From: an uncultured Brachyspira sp.
Lineage (GTDB): Bacteria; Spirochaetota; Brachyspiria; Brachyspirales; Brachyspiraceae
NCBI GenBank assembly: GCA_934725655.1
Contig: CAKVCJ010000001.1
Span: 1 to 50,732, forward strand
Direction of reading: 5' to 3'
DNA: 50,732 bases
A program made the position numbers and the translations under genes. Shown here piece by piece: positions 1 through 6,741 of this stretch. Each line of letters begins with the position of its first letter. The first letter of the stretch is position 1. The notes under the pieces are model-generated. The model was not told the DNA's origin and did no database searches. It saw only the letters and a list, made by a program, of their open reading frames with translations.

Positions 1-77
1 ATTGTTTTTCTTTACTTAATTTACTGTGTTTCATAACTAAAATTTAATAAATTTTAGTTATCTGGGTCAGCCCCTTA
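1..77 (-). mobile_element. Partial insertion sequence: 5' end of transposase gene and terminal inverted repeat
   Basis: On the minus strand an ATG at 34-32 opens a frame (M-K-H-S-K-L-S-K-E-K-Q) that runs off the left edge. It looks like a transposase start, but too little is visible to name a family. Between it and ietS lies a 26-bp end, 77 down to 52 on the minus strand, beginning taaggggctgacccagat. The same sequence with one mismatch sits at 50657-50682 in opposite orientation. The pair therefore looks like the two ends of one IS type, present once beyond each window edge. The inner end abuts the ietS stop codon. Confidence 0.65.
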
Positions 78-2333
78 GTTTTTATTATTTTTTATCATAA
101 TACGTTCTATATTTCTGATTTCTATAGCTTTTAAATAATTATAGTTTTGTAATATATTATCATATAAACTACCATTATATTTTTCTATTTCTATAGTAAT
201 AATAGCAAAATATTTTGTAGTATTTAATTTTGAATCATTCCTACCTATAGCATGCAATGTTAAAAAAGGTTCACATATATTTTGGCATAATTTTGATTTT
301 TTCTTTTTTATTATAGTATCCCATTTTAAATCTTTATTTTTTAACTCGGACTCTTTCTTCTTTTTAGATGATTCTGATACTGGTATACTTGATCTTTTAT
401 AACCATCTAAAATTAAATTTTCAGCTTCTTCTTTATTTCTTATATCACATATTTTATTTTTATTACCTTTCTTAAAAGTATATTTATGACTATGTGGATA
501 AAAAGTATCTTCTATACAGCTACTAGTATAAGCATCAGTATCATTAGCATAAGTATCAACTATAGTAGCTATAGTCCAAGTTATGTTTGCTTTGCCATCA
601 GATAAATCTATATTTGGAGAAAATATTGGTAATTTTACAGTCTTGCCTGATAAAATGTCACCAGAATATAATATAGTTACTCTATTATCTTCACATTCTA
701 ATATATCCTCTACTTTTTCAATATTAAAACCATGTCCATATAATTTATTATCATATTTTTCATTTTCAGCATTATGTATAAGAAGAGCCCTTGCTAAATG
801 TGGAGTTATATAAGCTGAACTAGCCATTAATCTTCCTATTTTATTTATAACAAGTGGGGTCGCGAAACTAGTTCCAGCTGCTCCAAATAAATTGTCTGAG
901 TTACTATCTAATAGTAGAAAAGGATTTTCTGAACTTCCACCAAATTCCAAAATATCAGGTTTTATTTTAGCGCCTTCTCTTCCTGGTCCTACACAACTAT
1001 AGTTTGCTCTTTCTTTTTTATCATTTATATATGTATAAGCTCCTATACCAAGTCCATTAACCATGTCCGATGGAGATTGTATTCTATTAAATGGCTCTTC
1101 TTTATTCCCGTCATTCCCAACAGCAATTACAAATAGAGGATTTATGAAGTTTTTATCATTTTTACTATTGCCATAAGTCAATTTATCCAAAGCATAAGTA
1201 AATCTATTTATATCATCATCTATAATAGCACCATCTGGACCAAAAGATATATTAAAAAGTTTTATATTTTTATTTTCTTCTACAACTTTTTCTATTATAT
1301 CAATAGTATCGTATAATTCTATATCTGTTTTATTATTTGGTAATACTCTATAACTTTCTACAGAAACTGAAGGAACCAACAAAGTATTTGATATATTATT
1401 AAGATCTCCAAATAGTATAGCACCGCAAACGGCTGTTCCATGCTTCATATAATCATCATTAACAGGATCTTCAATAGGGTTATGTGCAGTAACATAATTT
1501 TTTAATAACCTATTATTCTCATTTATCCCACCATCAAAGAGTCCAACTAATATACTTGATTTTTTATTATCTTCGAATAAAGAAATAGAATTAATATTTA
1601 TATTAGATTCTATATTGCTATTAATAATTTTTATATTGCCTAATGGATGTACAGATCTTAAAGGATTATATTTTTTTATCTTCTCTATATGTTCTATTGA
1701 GCAATTTAAACTAATAAAAGTATAGCTATTATTATAATGCTTTATTTTCATCTTATCTTTTGACATACCTATTATATTATAAAAAGTATTCATCATATCA
1801 TTATATTCTCTATCGAGAGGATGTAATATTACTTCTATATTTCCGTTTTTCCAATCATCTTTAAAGCCCATAATTTTTTCTTCTGGTTTTAATAAATCTA
1901 ATGAATGTATCGAACATATATCATCTCTCCAAGATTTATTATTACCTTCTCTATTATTTTTTACTACTTCATATATATTATTTATACCTTGAATATCTGT
2001 TCTTAAAAAATATAGCTTTGACTTATTATTATCATCTATGATAAATTTTCTTCCACCTACGATATCAGTATTATCTATTTTATATATAAAAGAATTAGGC
2101 ATATATGATTTAGCTTCAAAATCAGGTTCCATTCTTATACATAATATTTTTTCTTCTAAAAATATTTCTTTTTTTGTTTCTATTGATTCCCTTATACAGC
2201 TTATATTCTTTAATATGTTTTCCCTAGCTTCTCCATATTCATGCGGTCTTTTTTTATCTCCTCCGCCTAGACTTTTTTCCAATGGTTCACTATAAGATTC
2301 TCCAAAAGCAATTATAGGTTTTTTATCAGACAT
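75..2333 (-). CDS. ietS: Subtilisin-like serine protease, IetS-like partner of an AAA ATPase
   Basis: A 752-residue protein with a C-terminal half of peptidase S8 type. The catalytic triad is visible: Asp267 in LFDGGI, His298 in KHGTAVCGA and Ser489 in GTSFATP, with the oxyanion Asn407 in AVGNDGN. No signal peptide is visible, so it is probably cytoplasmic. The first 250 residues are a family-specific N-terminal domain that I do not recognise. It lies 14 bp downstream of an AAA ATPase gene on the same strand, the order found in ietAS, a pair first described for plasmid stability and later reported as anti-phage. The stop codon coincides with the IS terminal repeat, so the last few residues may have been changed by the insertion. 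The gene is Asn/Lys rich. Protease identity is near certain; the Iet assignment rests on gene pairing. Confidence 0.8.
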   Translation of the reverse strand: MSDKKPIIAFGESYSEPLEKSLGGGDKKRPHEYGEARENILKNISCIRESIETKKEIFLEEKILCIRMEPDFEAKSYMPNSFIYKIDNTDIVGGRKFIIDDNNKSKLYFLRTDIQGINNIYEVVKNNREGNNKSWRDDICSIHSLDLLKPEEKIMGFKDDWKNGNIEVILHPLDREYNDMMNTFYNIIGMSKDKMKIKHYNNSYTFISLNCSIEHIEKIKKYNPLRSVHPLGNIKIINSNIESNININSISLFEDNKKSSILVGLFDGGINENNRLLKNYVTAHNPIEDPVNDDYMKHGTAVCGAILFGDLNNISNTLLVPSVSVESYRVLPNNKTDIELYDTIDIIEKVVEENKNIKLFNISFGPDGAIIDDDINRFTYALDKLTYGNSKNDKNFINPLFVIAVGNDGNKEEPFNRIQSPSDMVNGLGIGAYTYINDKKERANYSCVGPGREGAKIKPDILEFGGSSENPFLLLDSNSDNLFGAAGTSFATPLVINKIGRLMASSAYITPHLARALLIHNAENEKYDNKLYGHGFNIEKVEDILECEDNRVTILYSGDILSGKTVKLPIFSPNIDLSDGKANITWTIATIVDTYANDTDAYTSSCIEDTFYPHSHKYTFKKGNKNKICDIRNKEEAENLILDGYKRSSIPVSESSKKKKESELKNKDLKWDTIIKKKKSKLCQNICEPFLTLHAIGRNDSKLNTTKYFAIITIEIEKYNGSLYDNILQNYNYLKAIEIRNIERIMIKNNKN

Positions 2334-2347
2334 ATTTTATCTCCAAG

Positions 2348-3451
2348 TTATTTTTTTAAATATCTAGTTACAGATGTTTTTGCAATATTAGTATATAAAG
2401 CAATATCTCTTATGGATAATTTAGGAAACTTTATTTTTAATATATTGCATAGTTTCTTTTTTATTTCTATGTTTTTAGAGTCTATTATTTTTGATAATTC
2501 AATTAAGGATATTATATCTAATGTCTTATCCTCAGATATTATTCTTTGTCTTTTTATATTTTCACATAATTTGCATATATCTGCTGCATTTATATTTAAC
2601 GTATTACTAACAAGAAATGACAATATATCTTTATCTATTTCGTTTATATATTTATTTAAATGCCTATTAACTAATTCTTCTCTTTGTTCTTCTGACGGCA
2701 TAGGGATATTAATAGTAATATCAAATCTCCTCCATATAGCTTTATCCAATAAATCTGGATAATTTGTAGAGCATACTATAATAGATGATAAAGAAAAATT
2801 TTCTAATTCTTTAAGTAGTATATTAACCAACCTCTTTAATTCTCCTAAATCAGATATATCATCTCTCCTTTTAGCAATAGAATCAAATTCATCTAAAAAT
2901 AATATTATGTTTGTATTTTTAGCATAATCAAATATATTTTTTAAATTTTGTCCAGAATGTCCTAAATAACTTGAAATAGAAGTAGCTAAATCTAAACTAA
3001 CAAGAGGTAATTTTAGCTTATTAGACAGCCATTTTGCTATATAAGTTTTACCAACCCCAGGTAGTCCATATAACAATATGCTATTACTAGGTTTTATTTC
3101 CTCATCTATAAACTTATTCATTATATTTCTTTCATTTATAAAGTCTTGTAATTGTTTCATAGAAAACTTATCTAAAATAGGATCATCTATATTATTAAAT
3201 GTTTCCACCTTTAGAAGAGAAAGTCTTGTATCTCTATCTATTGGGATTGGTATATTATCAACTTTTCTAATATAGTTAGAGCCTGATATATTGGATAATA
3301 ATATATTCTTTATTTCATTAGATATTTCAATATAGTCTTTCCTAAAATATTTAATCATCATAGTAGCTATATCTTCTATCTTTTTTTTATCAGATTCAAA
3401 TCCAGCAAGTATAAGTTTTGGTATTAGATCTAATGCTTTCAAGTGTCCCAC
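2348..3451 (-). CDS. ietA: AAA-family ATPase, IetA-like
   Basis: A 367-residue AAA protein. Walker A is GLPGVGKT at residues 129-136 and Walker B is ILFLDEFD at 183-190. A sensor/arginine-finger region is seen in STNYPDLLDKAIWRRFD. The last 30 residues (LSIRDIALYTNIAKTSVTRY) look like a helix-turn-helix. The longest frame begins with GTG at 3451, but the ribosome site aggggag lies immediately before it. A TTG at 3442 has 8-nt spacing and is the more likely start, giving 364 residues. The gene is first in a two-gene unit with the subtilase downstream. In this type of system the ATPase is thought to sense or license the protease; that is inference here. Confidence 0.8.
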   Translation of the reverse strand: MGHLKALDLIPKLILAGFESDKKKIEDIATMMIKYFRKDYIEISNEIKNILLSNISGSNYIRKVDNIPIPIDRDTRLSLLKVETFNNIDDPILDKFSMKQLQDFINERNIMNKFIDEEIKPSNSILLYGLPGVGKTYIAKWLSNKLKLPLVSLDLATSISSYLGHSGQNLKNIFDYAKNTNIILFLDEFDSIAKRRDDISDLGELKRLVNILLKELENFSLSSIIVCSTNYPDLLDKAIWRRFDITINIPMPSEEQREELVNRHLNKYINEIDKDILSFLVSNTLNINAADICKLCENIKRQRIISEDKTLDIISLIELSKIIDSKNIEIKKKLCNILKIKFPKLSIRDIALYTNIAKTSVTRYLKK

Positions 3452-3667
3452 TCCCCTAATTTTATTATATATGGTACACTTATTATAGAAAAATATTTTA
3501 TTTTGTCAATACAAAATATTAAGTAATTTTAAGAAAATAAATCAATACTTAATAATTAAAAAGCTAAATCTAAAATTAAAGTATTTTATTAAAGTTATTA
3601 AAGTTATAAAAGTTTATATTCTTTTTATATATTGTGGGCTAAAAAGTCTAATATATAGATAAGGAGG

Positions 3668-3695
3668 TGTTGCGATAATAAATATTATCGCAATA
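3668..3695. repeat. Dif-like palindrome 1 before the integrase remnant
   Basis: The site has arms ttgcgataa and ttatcgcaa separated by 6 bp (taaata). It resembles the site at 4771-4798, and the two lie on either side of the integrase remnant. Arms of 9-11 bp around a 6-bp centre match the geometry of XerCD/dif-like tyrosine recombinase sites. It sits between an unusually distant ribosome site (aaggagg, 3661) and the ATG at 3705, so it could also act as an RNA hairpin. Confidence 0.5.
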
Positions 3696-3704
3696 GGTGT
3701 AAAA

Positions 3705-4640
3705 ATGCATGCTAAAAAGAATAATAAACTTATTACATTTAATAAAAATGATAATGTTATAACATAAGAGCAAGCCGAACTTCTTATTAAGCAAGCTAAT
3801 TATTTAAATATACTTGACTATATGAAAGAAGAGCAGCTCATTAAGCAGATAGATTATGAAACAGAAAAAGAAAACTTTTTTAAGCAATGCTCAAAGACAA
3901 AAAGTAATCATACAAAAAGACAATATAAAAATGGACTTAATAAACTAGAAGAGTATTGCCGTATGAATAATAAAAATATTTTATTTATTAAAGCAAGAGA
4001 AGCTGATGACTTTATAACAGAAGTCAATTCAAGTGAGCTTTCTAATTTGAGTATACGAGCATTAGTATCTTCCTGTTCTTCTTTCTTCTCATTTTTAGAG
4101 AGAAGATACCCATTTATTAAAAATCCTTTTCGTGGCACAACGACACGTCCGCCAGTGAAAAATAAAAAGAGGCTTGAAGTACCTACTAAAAAAGAAATTG
4201 AGCTTATTATAAAAGATATATCCGATCCTCTTGTAAAAACAGCTGTTATATTTATACAAGAGTGCGGAGTACGTGTTGGTGCTTTATCTAAACTTGAAAT
4301 AAAAAACAATAAATATTATTCATATTCAAAAGGAAAAGAAATAAGTTGGAAAGTAACAGATAAAGCTATTAAAGAATTGAAAAAGAATAATCTCTCTTTT
4401 GATGCTCCTTTCAAAAATAAAAGCTCTGAAGTTATTCGTAATGTATTTTATAGAAGCTCGAAGCGTTTATATGAGCAAGGTAAAATAAAAGCATCATATT
4501 CTATACATGATATAAGACATTATTTTGCAGTAACTTTATATAAAAAAACAAAAGATATAGAATTAATTAGACAGGCATTAAATCATAGCTCTATAGCTAT
4601 AACAGGAATATATTTAAGAAGTTTGGAGGTAGAACAATGA
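3705..4640 (+). pseudogene. Tyrosine recombinase (integrase) with an in-frame ochre stop
   Basis: From the ATG at 3705 the frame reads 20 codons, meets TAA at 3765-3767, and continues in the same frame through 272 further codons from the ATG at 3822. The uninterrupted protein would be about 311 residues. The intact part has an N-terminal SAM-like core-binding domain and a C-terminal catalytic domain: Arg in QECGVRVGAL, the HxxR box in SIHDIRHYF, and the NHSS...TGIYLRS segment with the catalytic Tyr. The protein may still start at 3822 and be active, but that start has no clear ribosome site. Palindromes flank the gene on both sides. I call it a probable pseudogene of an older integration event. 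Confidence 0.7.
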
Positions 4641-4765
4641 AAAAACAATTTATAGTTTGTAGATTAAAATATAAAGAGTATAAACTATTGAGAAGATTAG
4701 CTAAACAAAATAATATGAGCGTACGTAAATATATAAAAAAACTTATGGTAGAATATATTAATTAA
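4637..4765 (+). CDS. Small basic protein overlapping the integrase stop (ribbon-helix-helix-like)
   Basis: A 42-residue frame starts in the ATGA overlap with the integrase stop, a typical translational-coupling arrangement, with gaggt upstream. It reads MKKQFIVCRLKYKEYKLLRR and then a Lys/Arg-rich helix pair (LAKQNNMSVRKYIKKLMVEY). That strand-helix-helix pattern resembles small ribbon-helix-helix DNA-binding proteins. It could be an excisionase-like or directionality partner of the recombinase, which is inference from position only. Confidence 0.55.
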   Translation: MKKQFIVCRLKYKEYKLLRRLAKQNNMSVRKYIKKLMVEYIN

Positions 4766-4770
4766 ATTAT

Positions 4771-4798
4771 TGTTGCGATAACAAGAATTATCGCAACA
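4771..4798. repeat. Dif-like palindrome 2 after the integrase remnant
   Basis: Perfect 11-bp arms (tgttgcgataa / ttatcgcaaca) surround a 6-bp centre (caagaa). The arms match those of the site at 3668-3695, while the centre differs. The stretch ttgcgataaca at 4773-4783 recurs in the same orientation at 34000-34010, just past the second integrase. It also lies between convergent genes and forms the last codons of the minus-strand gene, so a bidirectional terminator is an alternative. Confidence 0.5.
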
Positions 4799-4997
4799 CC
4801 TTATTTATATTATCTAATGCACATTTTCTAGCATATTGTCCTATGCTCATTCCTTTTTCTTTCGCTACTTCTTCAAGTATACTATTCTCCTCTTCATTTA
4901 ATCTGAATGATATTCTATAACTTGTTTTTTTATCTTCTTTCTTTTTTCTTCCAGCACCAGTTCTAGCACCGCCATGTCTATTGTTCTTTATTTCCAT
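4788..4997 (-). CDS. Small ribbon-helix-helix protein with a Gly/Arg-rich N-terminus
   Basis: A 69-residue protein. The N-terminal HGGARTGAGRKKK segment is common in phage and mobile-element DNA-binding proteins. It is followed by a ribbon-helix-helix pattern (YRISFRLNEEENSILEEVAK then MSIGQYARKCALDNI) like MobC or small phage repressors. The ribosome site taggaa lies 6 nt before the ATG. It follows the 30-residue hydrophobic peptide gene by a few bases and is probably co-transcribed with it. Its final codons lie inside palindrome 2. Confidence 0.6.
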   Translation of the reverse strand: MEIKNNRHGGARTGAGRKKKEDKKTSYRISFRLNEEENSILEEVAKEKGMSIGQYARKCALDNINKVLR

Positions 4998-5005
4998 ATT
5001 ATTTC

Positions 5006-5098
5006 CTACTTTCTTTTTTTATTTAATTGAACTATTACTACAATCATTAGAGCAGTAGATATTAAACTCAATATTATATTAATAATTTGTAGATTCAT
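5006..5098 (-). CDS. Tiny hydrophobic membrane peptide, paralogue of the toxin-like peptide at 5185-5274
   Basis: A 30-residue frame begins MNLQIINIILSLISTALMIV and ends in a basic tail (NKKRK). It is one predicted membrane helix with a positive C-terminus, the shape of type I toxins and small holin-like peptides. The ribosome site gaggtgt lies 5 nt before the ATG. The core STALMIVVIV aligns with STAIITLVIV of the neighbouring peptide, so the two look like tandem paralogues. No strong promoter of its own is visible; it may be read from the upstream unit. Confidence 0.5.
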   Translation of the reverse strand: MNLQIINIILSLISTALMIVVIVQLNKKRK

Positions 5099-5100
5099 AC

Positions 5101-5128
5101 TTGACACCTCATATTATTTTTATATAAT
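5101..5128 (+). promoter_or_regulatory. Consensus promoter for a candidate antisense RNA
   Basis: TTGACA at 5101-5106, a 16-bp spacer, then TATAAT at 5123-5128. Both hexamers are perfect. It faces the 3' end of the toxin-like mRNA and would start an RNA near 5135. No plus-strand gene follows for several hundred bases. Confidence 0.65.
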
Positions 5129-5134
5129 ATACTT

Positions 5135-5199
5135 ATGTGAAGTGACGGGGACGAATCCCCGCCTTTGGTCAGTTCTAAATCAGATTATTCAATCTTTTT
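5135..5199 (+). ncRNA. Candidate antisense antitoxin RNA, about 65 nt
   Basis: This is transcription predicted from the promoter at 5101-5128. It would contain a GC-rich stem-loop (cgggga-cgaa-tccccg, 5146-5161) and end at a short stem with a T-run (agatt/aatct, then ttttt, 5182-5199). It overlaps the 3' untranslated region and last codons of the hydrophobic peptide gene on the other strand. A convergent RNA overlapping the toxin 3' end is the arrangement known for TxpA/RatA and BsrG/SR4 of Bacillus subtilis. The RNA itself is inferred, not shown. Confidence 0.5.
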
Positions 5200-5274
5200 C
5201 AGAACTATTACTAAAGTTATAATTGCCGTCGAAAGCTCTATAACCTTAGTGACCAAAGTAATCACTTCGATCAT
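5185..5274 (-). CDS. Toxin-like hydrophobic peptide of a candidate type I toxin-antitoxin module
   Basis: A 29-residue frame starts MIEVITLVTKVIELSTAI and ends with VLKKIE: one membrane helix and a charged tail. It has an excellent ribosome site (aaaggaggt, 5279-5287) and a perfect consensus promoter directly upstream. In the mRNA, ctttggtca of the 3' untranslated region (complement of 5163-5171) can pair with tgaccaaag near the start of the coding region (5250-5258), and gaagtga (5139-5145) can pair with tcacttc (5262-5268). Such 5'-3' fold-back is a known feature of type I toxin mRNAs. The product would act in the inner membrane. Toxicity is inferred from architecture. Confidence 0.6.
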   Translation of the reverse strand: MIEVITLVTKVIELSTAIITLVIVLKKIE

Positions 5275-5303
5275 AAGTACCTCCTTTTATTAGGATTAAT
5301 AAT

Positions 5304-5331
5304 ATTATAGCATATCTTGAAAAAATGTCAA
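5304..5331 (-). promoter_or_regulatory. Consensus promoter of the toxin-like peptide
   Basis: Read on the minus strand, TTGACA is at 5331-5326, followed by a 16-bp spacer and TATAAT at 5309-5304. Both hexamers are perfect and the spacing is the same as in the facing antisense promoter. The start point should fall near 5297, about 23 nt before the ATG. Confidence 0.7.
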
Positions 5332-5502
5332 CATTATTTCAAATAAAAATTAAATATTTTTTAGATTTTTTATTATATAAATTATAACTAATTTATATTT
5401 ACTTGGTGGGGGGTGAGTAAAATCTCTACAGACTTTTAAGTGGTGCAACGAGTGGGGAGTCTTTTATGTATGGCGACAACTTTTTTATTAAGGGGTATCA
5501 AA

Positions 5503-5772
5503 TTATTTTTCTAATTCTTTAATTCTATTTTCTAATTCATCAATTCTTTTAACTTCTTTTTCAACAATAGCAACTCTTTTAGTTAGTTTTTGCATTTCAC
5601 TGCCTTTCTCTTCATACTCTTTTTTAGCTTTTGCAACGCAAGCCTGAACAAATCCTCCAAATGTAGAATTAGAATAATTAAATGGATTTGATTTACTATC
5701 ATTCACCATCTTTACAATCCATCTATATAAGTCTTGATTAAAATTAATTGAAACACTATTTCTTGAATCCAT
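5503..5772 (-). CDS. Small DNA-binding-like protein with C-terminal coiled coil
   Basis: An 89-residue protein. Residues 1-50 (SVSINFNQDLYRWIVKMV and following) fit a ribbon-helix-helix-like strand and helices. Residues 52-89 are a heptad-patterned coiled coil (LTKRVAIVEKEVKRIDELEN). The ribosome site aaggag precedes the ATG. It stands alone on the minus strand facing away from the next plus-strand genes. It is possibly a prophage or plasmid-type regulator; I do not recognise the family. Confidence 0.5.
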   Translation of the reverse strand: MDSRNSVSINFNQDLYRWIVKMVNDSKSNPFNYSNSTFGGFVQACVAKAKKEYEEKGSEMQKLTKRVAIVEKEVKRIDELENRIKELEK

Positions 5773-5873
5773 AATATTAAAAACTCCTTTTTAGCATTAT
5801 GGTATTTTATATTTTAAAAAATTAATAAAATACACATTTTAATATTTTGTGTAGAAAAAAGTTGTATTTTTGT

Positions 5874-5929
5874 AGGAAAAGAACTTGCTATCTTTTGGAA
5901 CAGAGTTATTGTCATCACATAAATAATTA
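5874..5929 (+). repeat. Duplicated gene leader, copy 1
   Basis: A 56-bp sequence (aggaaaagaacttgctatct and onward) lies just upstream of the gene at 5946 and is identical to 6220-6275 upstream of the next gene. It may hold a shared promoter (a tgctat -10-like hexamer) or an operator, so the two genes are probably controlled together. Confidence 0.75.
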
Positions 5930-5945
5930 AGAAGAGGTAAATAAC

Positions 5946-6152
5946 ATGATTAACTTAACATTATTTTTGATTGATTATAAGCAAGGTTCAGACTTATTAA
6001 AAGAAGGTAAATATAGTTCTGCAATAACTCGCTTTGAATCTTTAATTGAAATGCTTGATGATAACAAAGATACTATATCAGATTATAAAGAATTAAAAGA
6101 ATGCATTAAGAATAATATAGAAGGATGTAAACTACTTATGAAAGGACTTTAA
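5946..6152 (+). CDS. Small protein of unknown function (TPR-like)
   Basis: A 68-residue acidic/lysine-rich protein of two or three predicted helices. The segment YKQGSDLLKEGKYSSAITRF resembles a single tetratricopeptide unit (A-x-x-L-x-x-G-x-Y-x-x-A-I-x-x-F). The ribosome site agaggt precedes the ATG. It carries the duplicated 56-bp leader shared with the next gene and ends in its own terminator. No function can be given. Confidence 0.5.
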   Translation: MINLTLFLIDYKQGSDLLKEGKYSSAITRFESLIEMLDDNKDTISDYKELKECIKNNIEGCKLLMKGL

Positions 6153-6159
6153 TAGAAAT

Positions 6160-6190
6160 AATGGGGCTTCTTAAAAGCCCCATTATTTTT
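6160..6190 (+). terminator. Rho-independent terminator
   Basis: A 10-bp stem (aatggggctt / aagccccatt, 6160-6184) with a 5-nt loop is followed by a T-rich tail, directly after the gene ending at 6152. Confidence 0.85.
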
Positions 6191-6219
6191 TATTAAATAA
6201 GCGAAAAAATAACTTTTTG

Positions 6220-6275
6220 AGGAAAAGAACTTGCTATCTTTTGGAACAGAGTTATTGTCATCACATAAATAATTA
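6220..6275 (+). repeat. Duplicated gene leader, copy 2
   Basis: Exact 56-bp copy of 5874-5929. Here it is separated from the ribosome site agaagaggtaa by an extra 22 bp (6276-6297), which copy 1 lacks. Confidence 0.75.
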
Positions 6276-6297
6276 CGCGACTGCGTGCCTTCGGCAA
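6276..6297 (+). repeat. 22-bp insertion inside leader copy 2
   Basis: Sequence cgcgactgcgtgccttcggc plus aa, much more GC-rich than its surroundings, with a small gcc-ttc-ggc hairpin. Comparison with copy 1 shows the insertion points exactly. It looks like a tiny dispersed element. Confidence 0.5.
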
Positions 6298-6314
6298 AGA
6301 AGAGGTAATTAAAA

Positions 6315-6689
6315 ATGAATAAACAATTAAAAAAAGAATTAGAAGTAATAAAAAATAATAATGAAGAGGCTACAAAAGCAATAAGAGAGTTATTAAGTAA
6401 TGATAAATTAAATGTTGATTTGAATAGTTATAATGCAGAAGTTGATTTTAATAATGAGGAAATATTAAGAACTGATAAAGATAGAGATGGAAAAATAACA
6501 TCTTCATTCAGAGTATACAGCATGAGAGTAGATACTGATACAAGCGATGATATTATAAATAATTATGCTGATTTTTTAGAATTATCATCAAGAATGATGA
6601 GAAAAGAAACAAGAGAAAAAATAAACGATCTATTAGGTTATTATATAATAAAAACAAAAACAGAAATAGACAATTTGAAAGTATCGTGA
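6315..6689 (+). CDS. Hypothetical prophage protein
   Basis: A 124-residue soluble, highly charged protein. Helical N-terminal residues 1-28 are followed by a mixed segment with DKDRDGKI, which looks like a calcium-binding loop, and a helical C-terminus. There is no membrane segment or signal peptide. It is preceded by the duplicated leader and the 22-bp insertion. It ends just before a hairpin shared with the convergent terminase gene. I do not recognise the family. Confidence 0.5.
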   Translation: MNKQLKKELEVIKNNNEEATKAIRELLSNDKLNVDLNSYNAEVDFNNEEILRTDKDRDGKITSSFRVYSMRVDTDTSDDIINNYADFLELSSRMMRKETREKINDLLGYYIIKTKTEIDNLKVS

Positions 6690-6711
6690 ATCTTTTTTAA
6701 TTATTTATTAA

Positions 6712-6739
6712 TTGGTACTTTATATATATAAAGTACCAA
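6712..6739. terminator. Bidirectional terminator hairpin between convergent genes
   Basis: An 11-bp perfect stem (ttggtacttta / taaagtaccaa) with a 6-nt loop sits between the plus-strand gene ending at 6689 and the minus-strand terminase ending at 6742. Confidence 0.6.
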
Positions 6740-6741
6740 GA

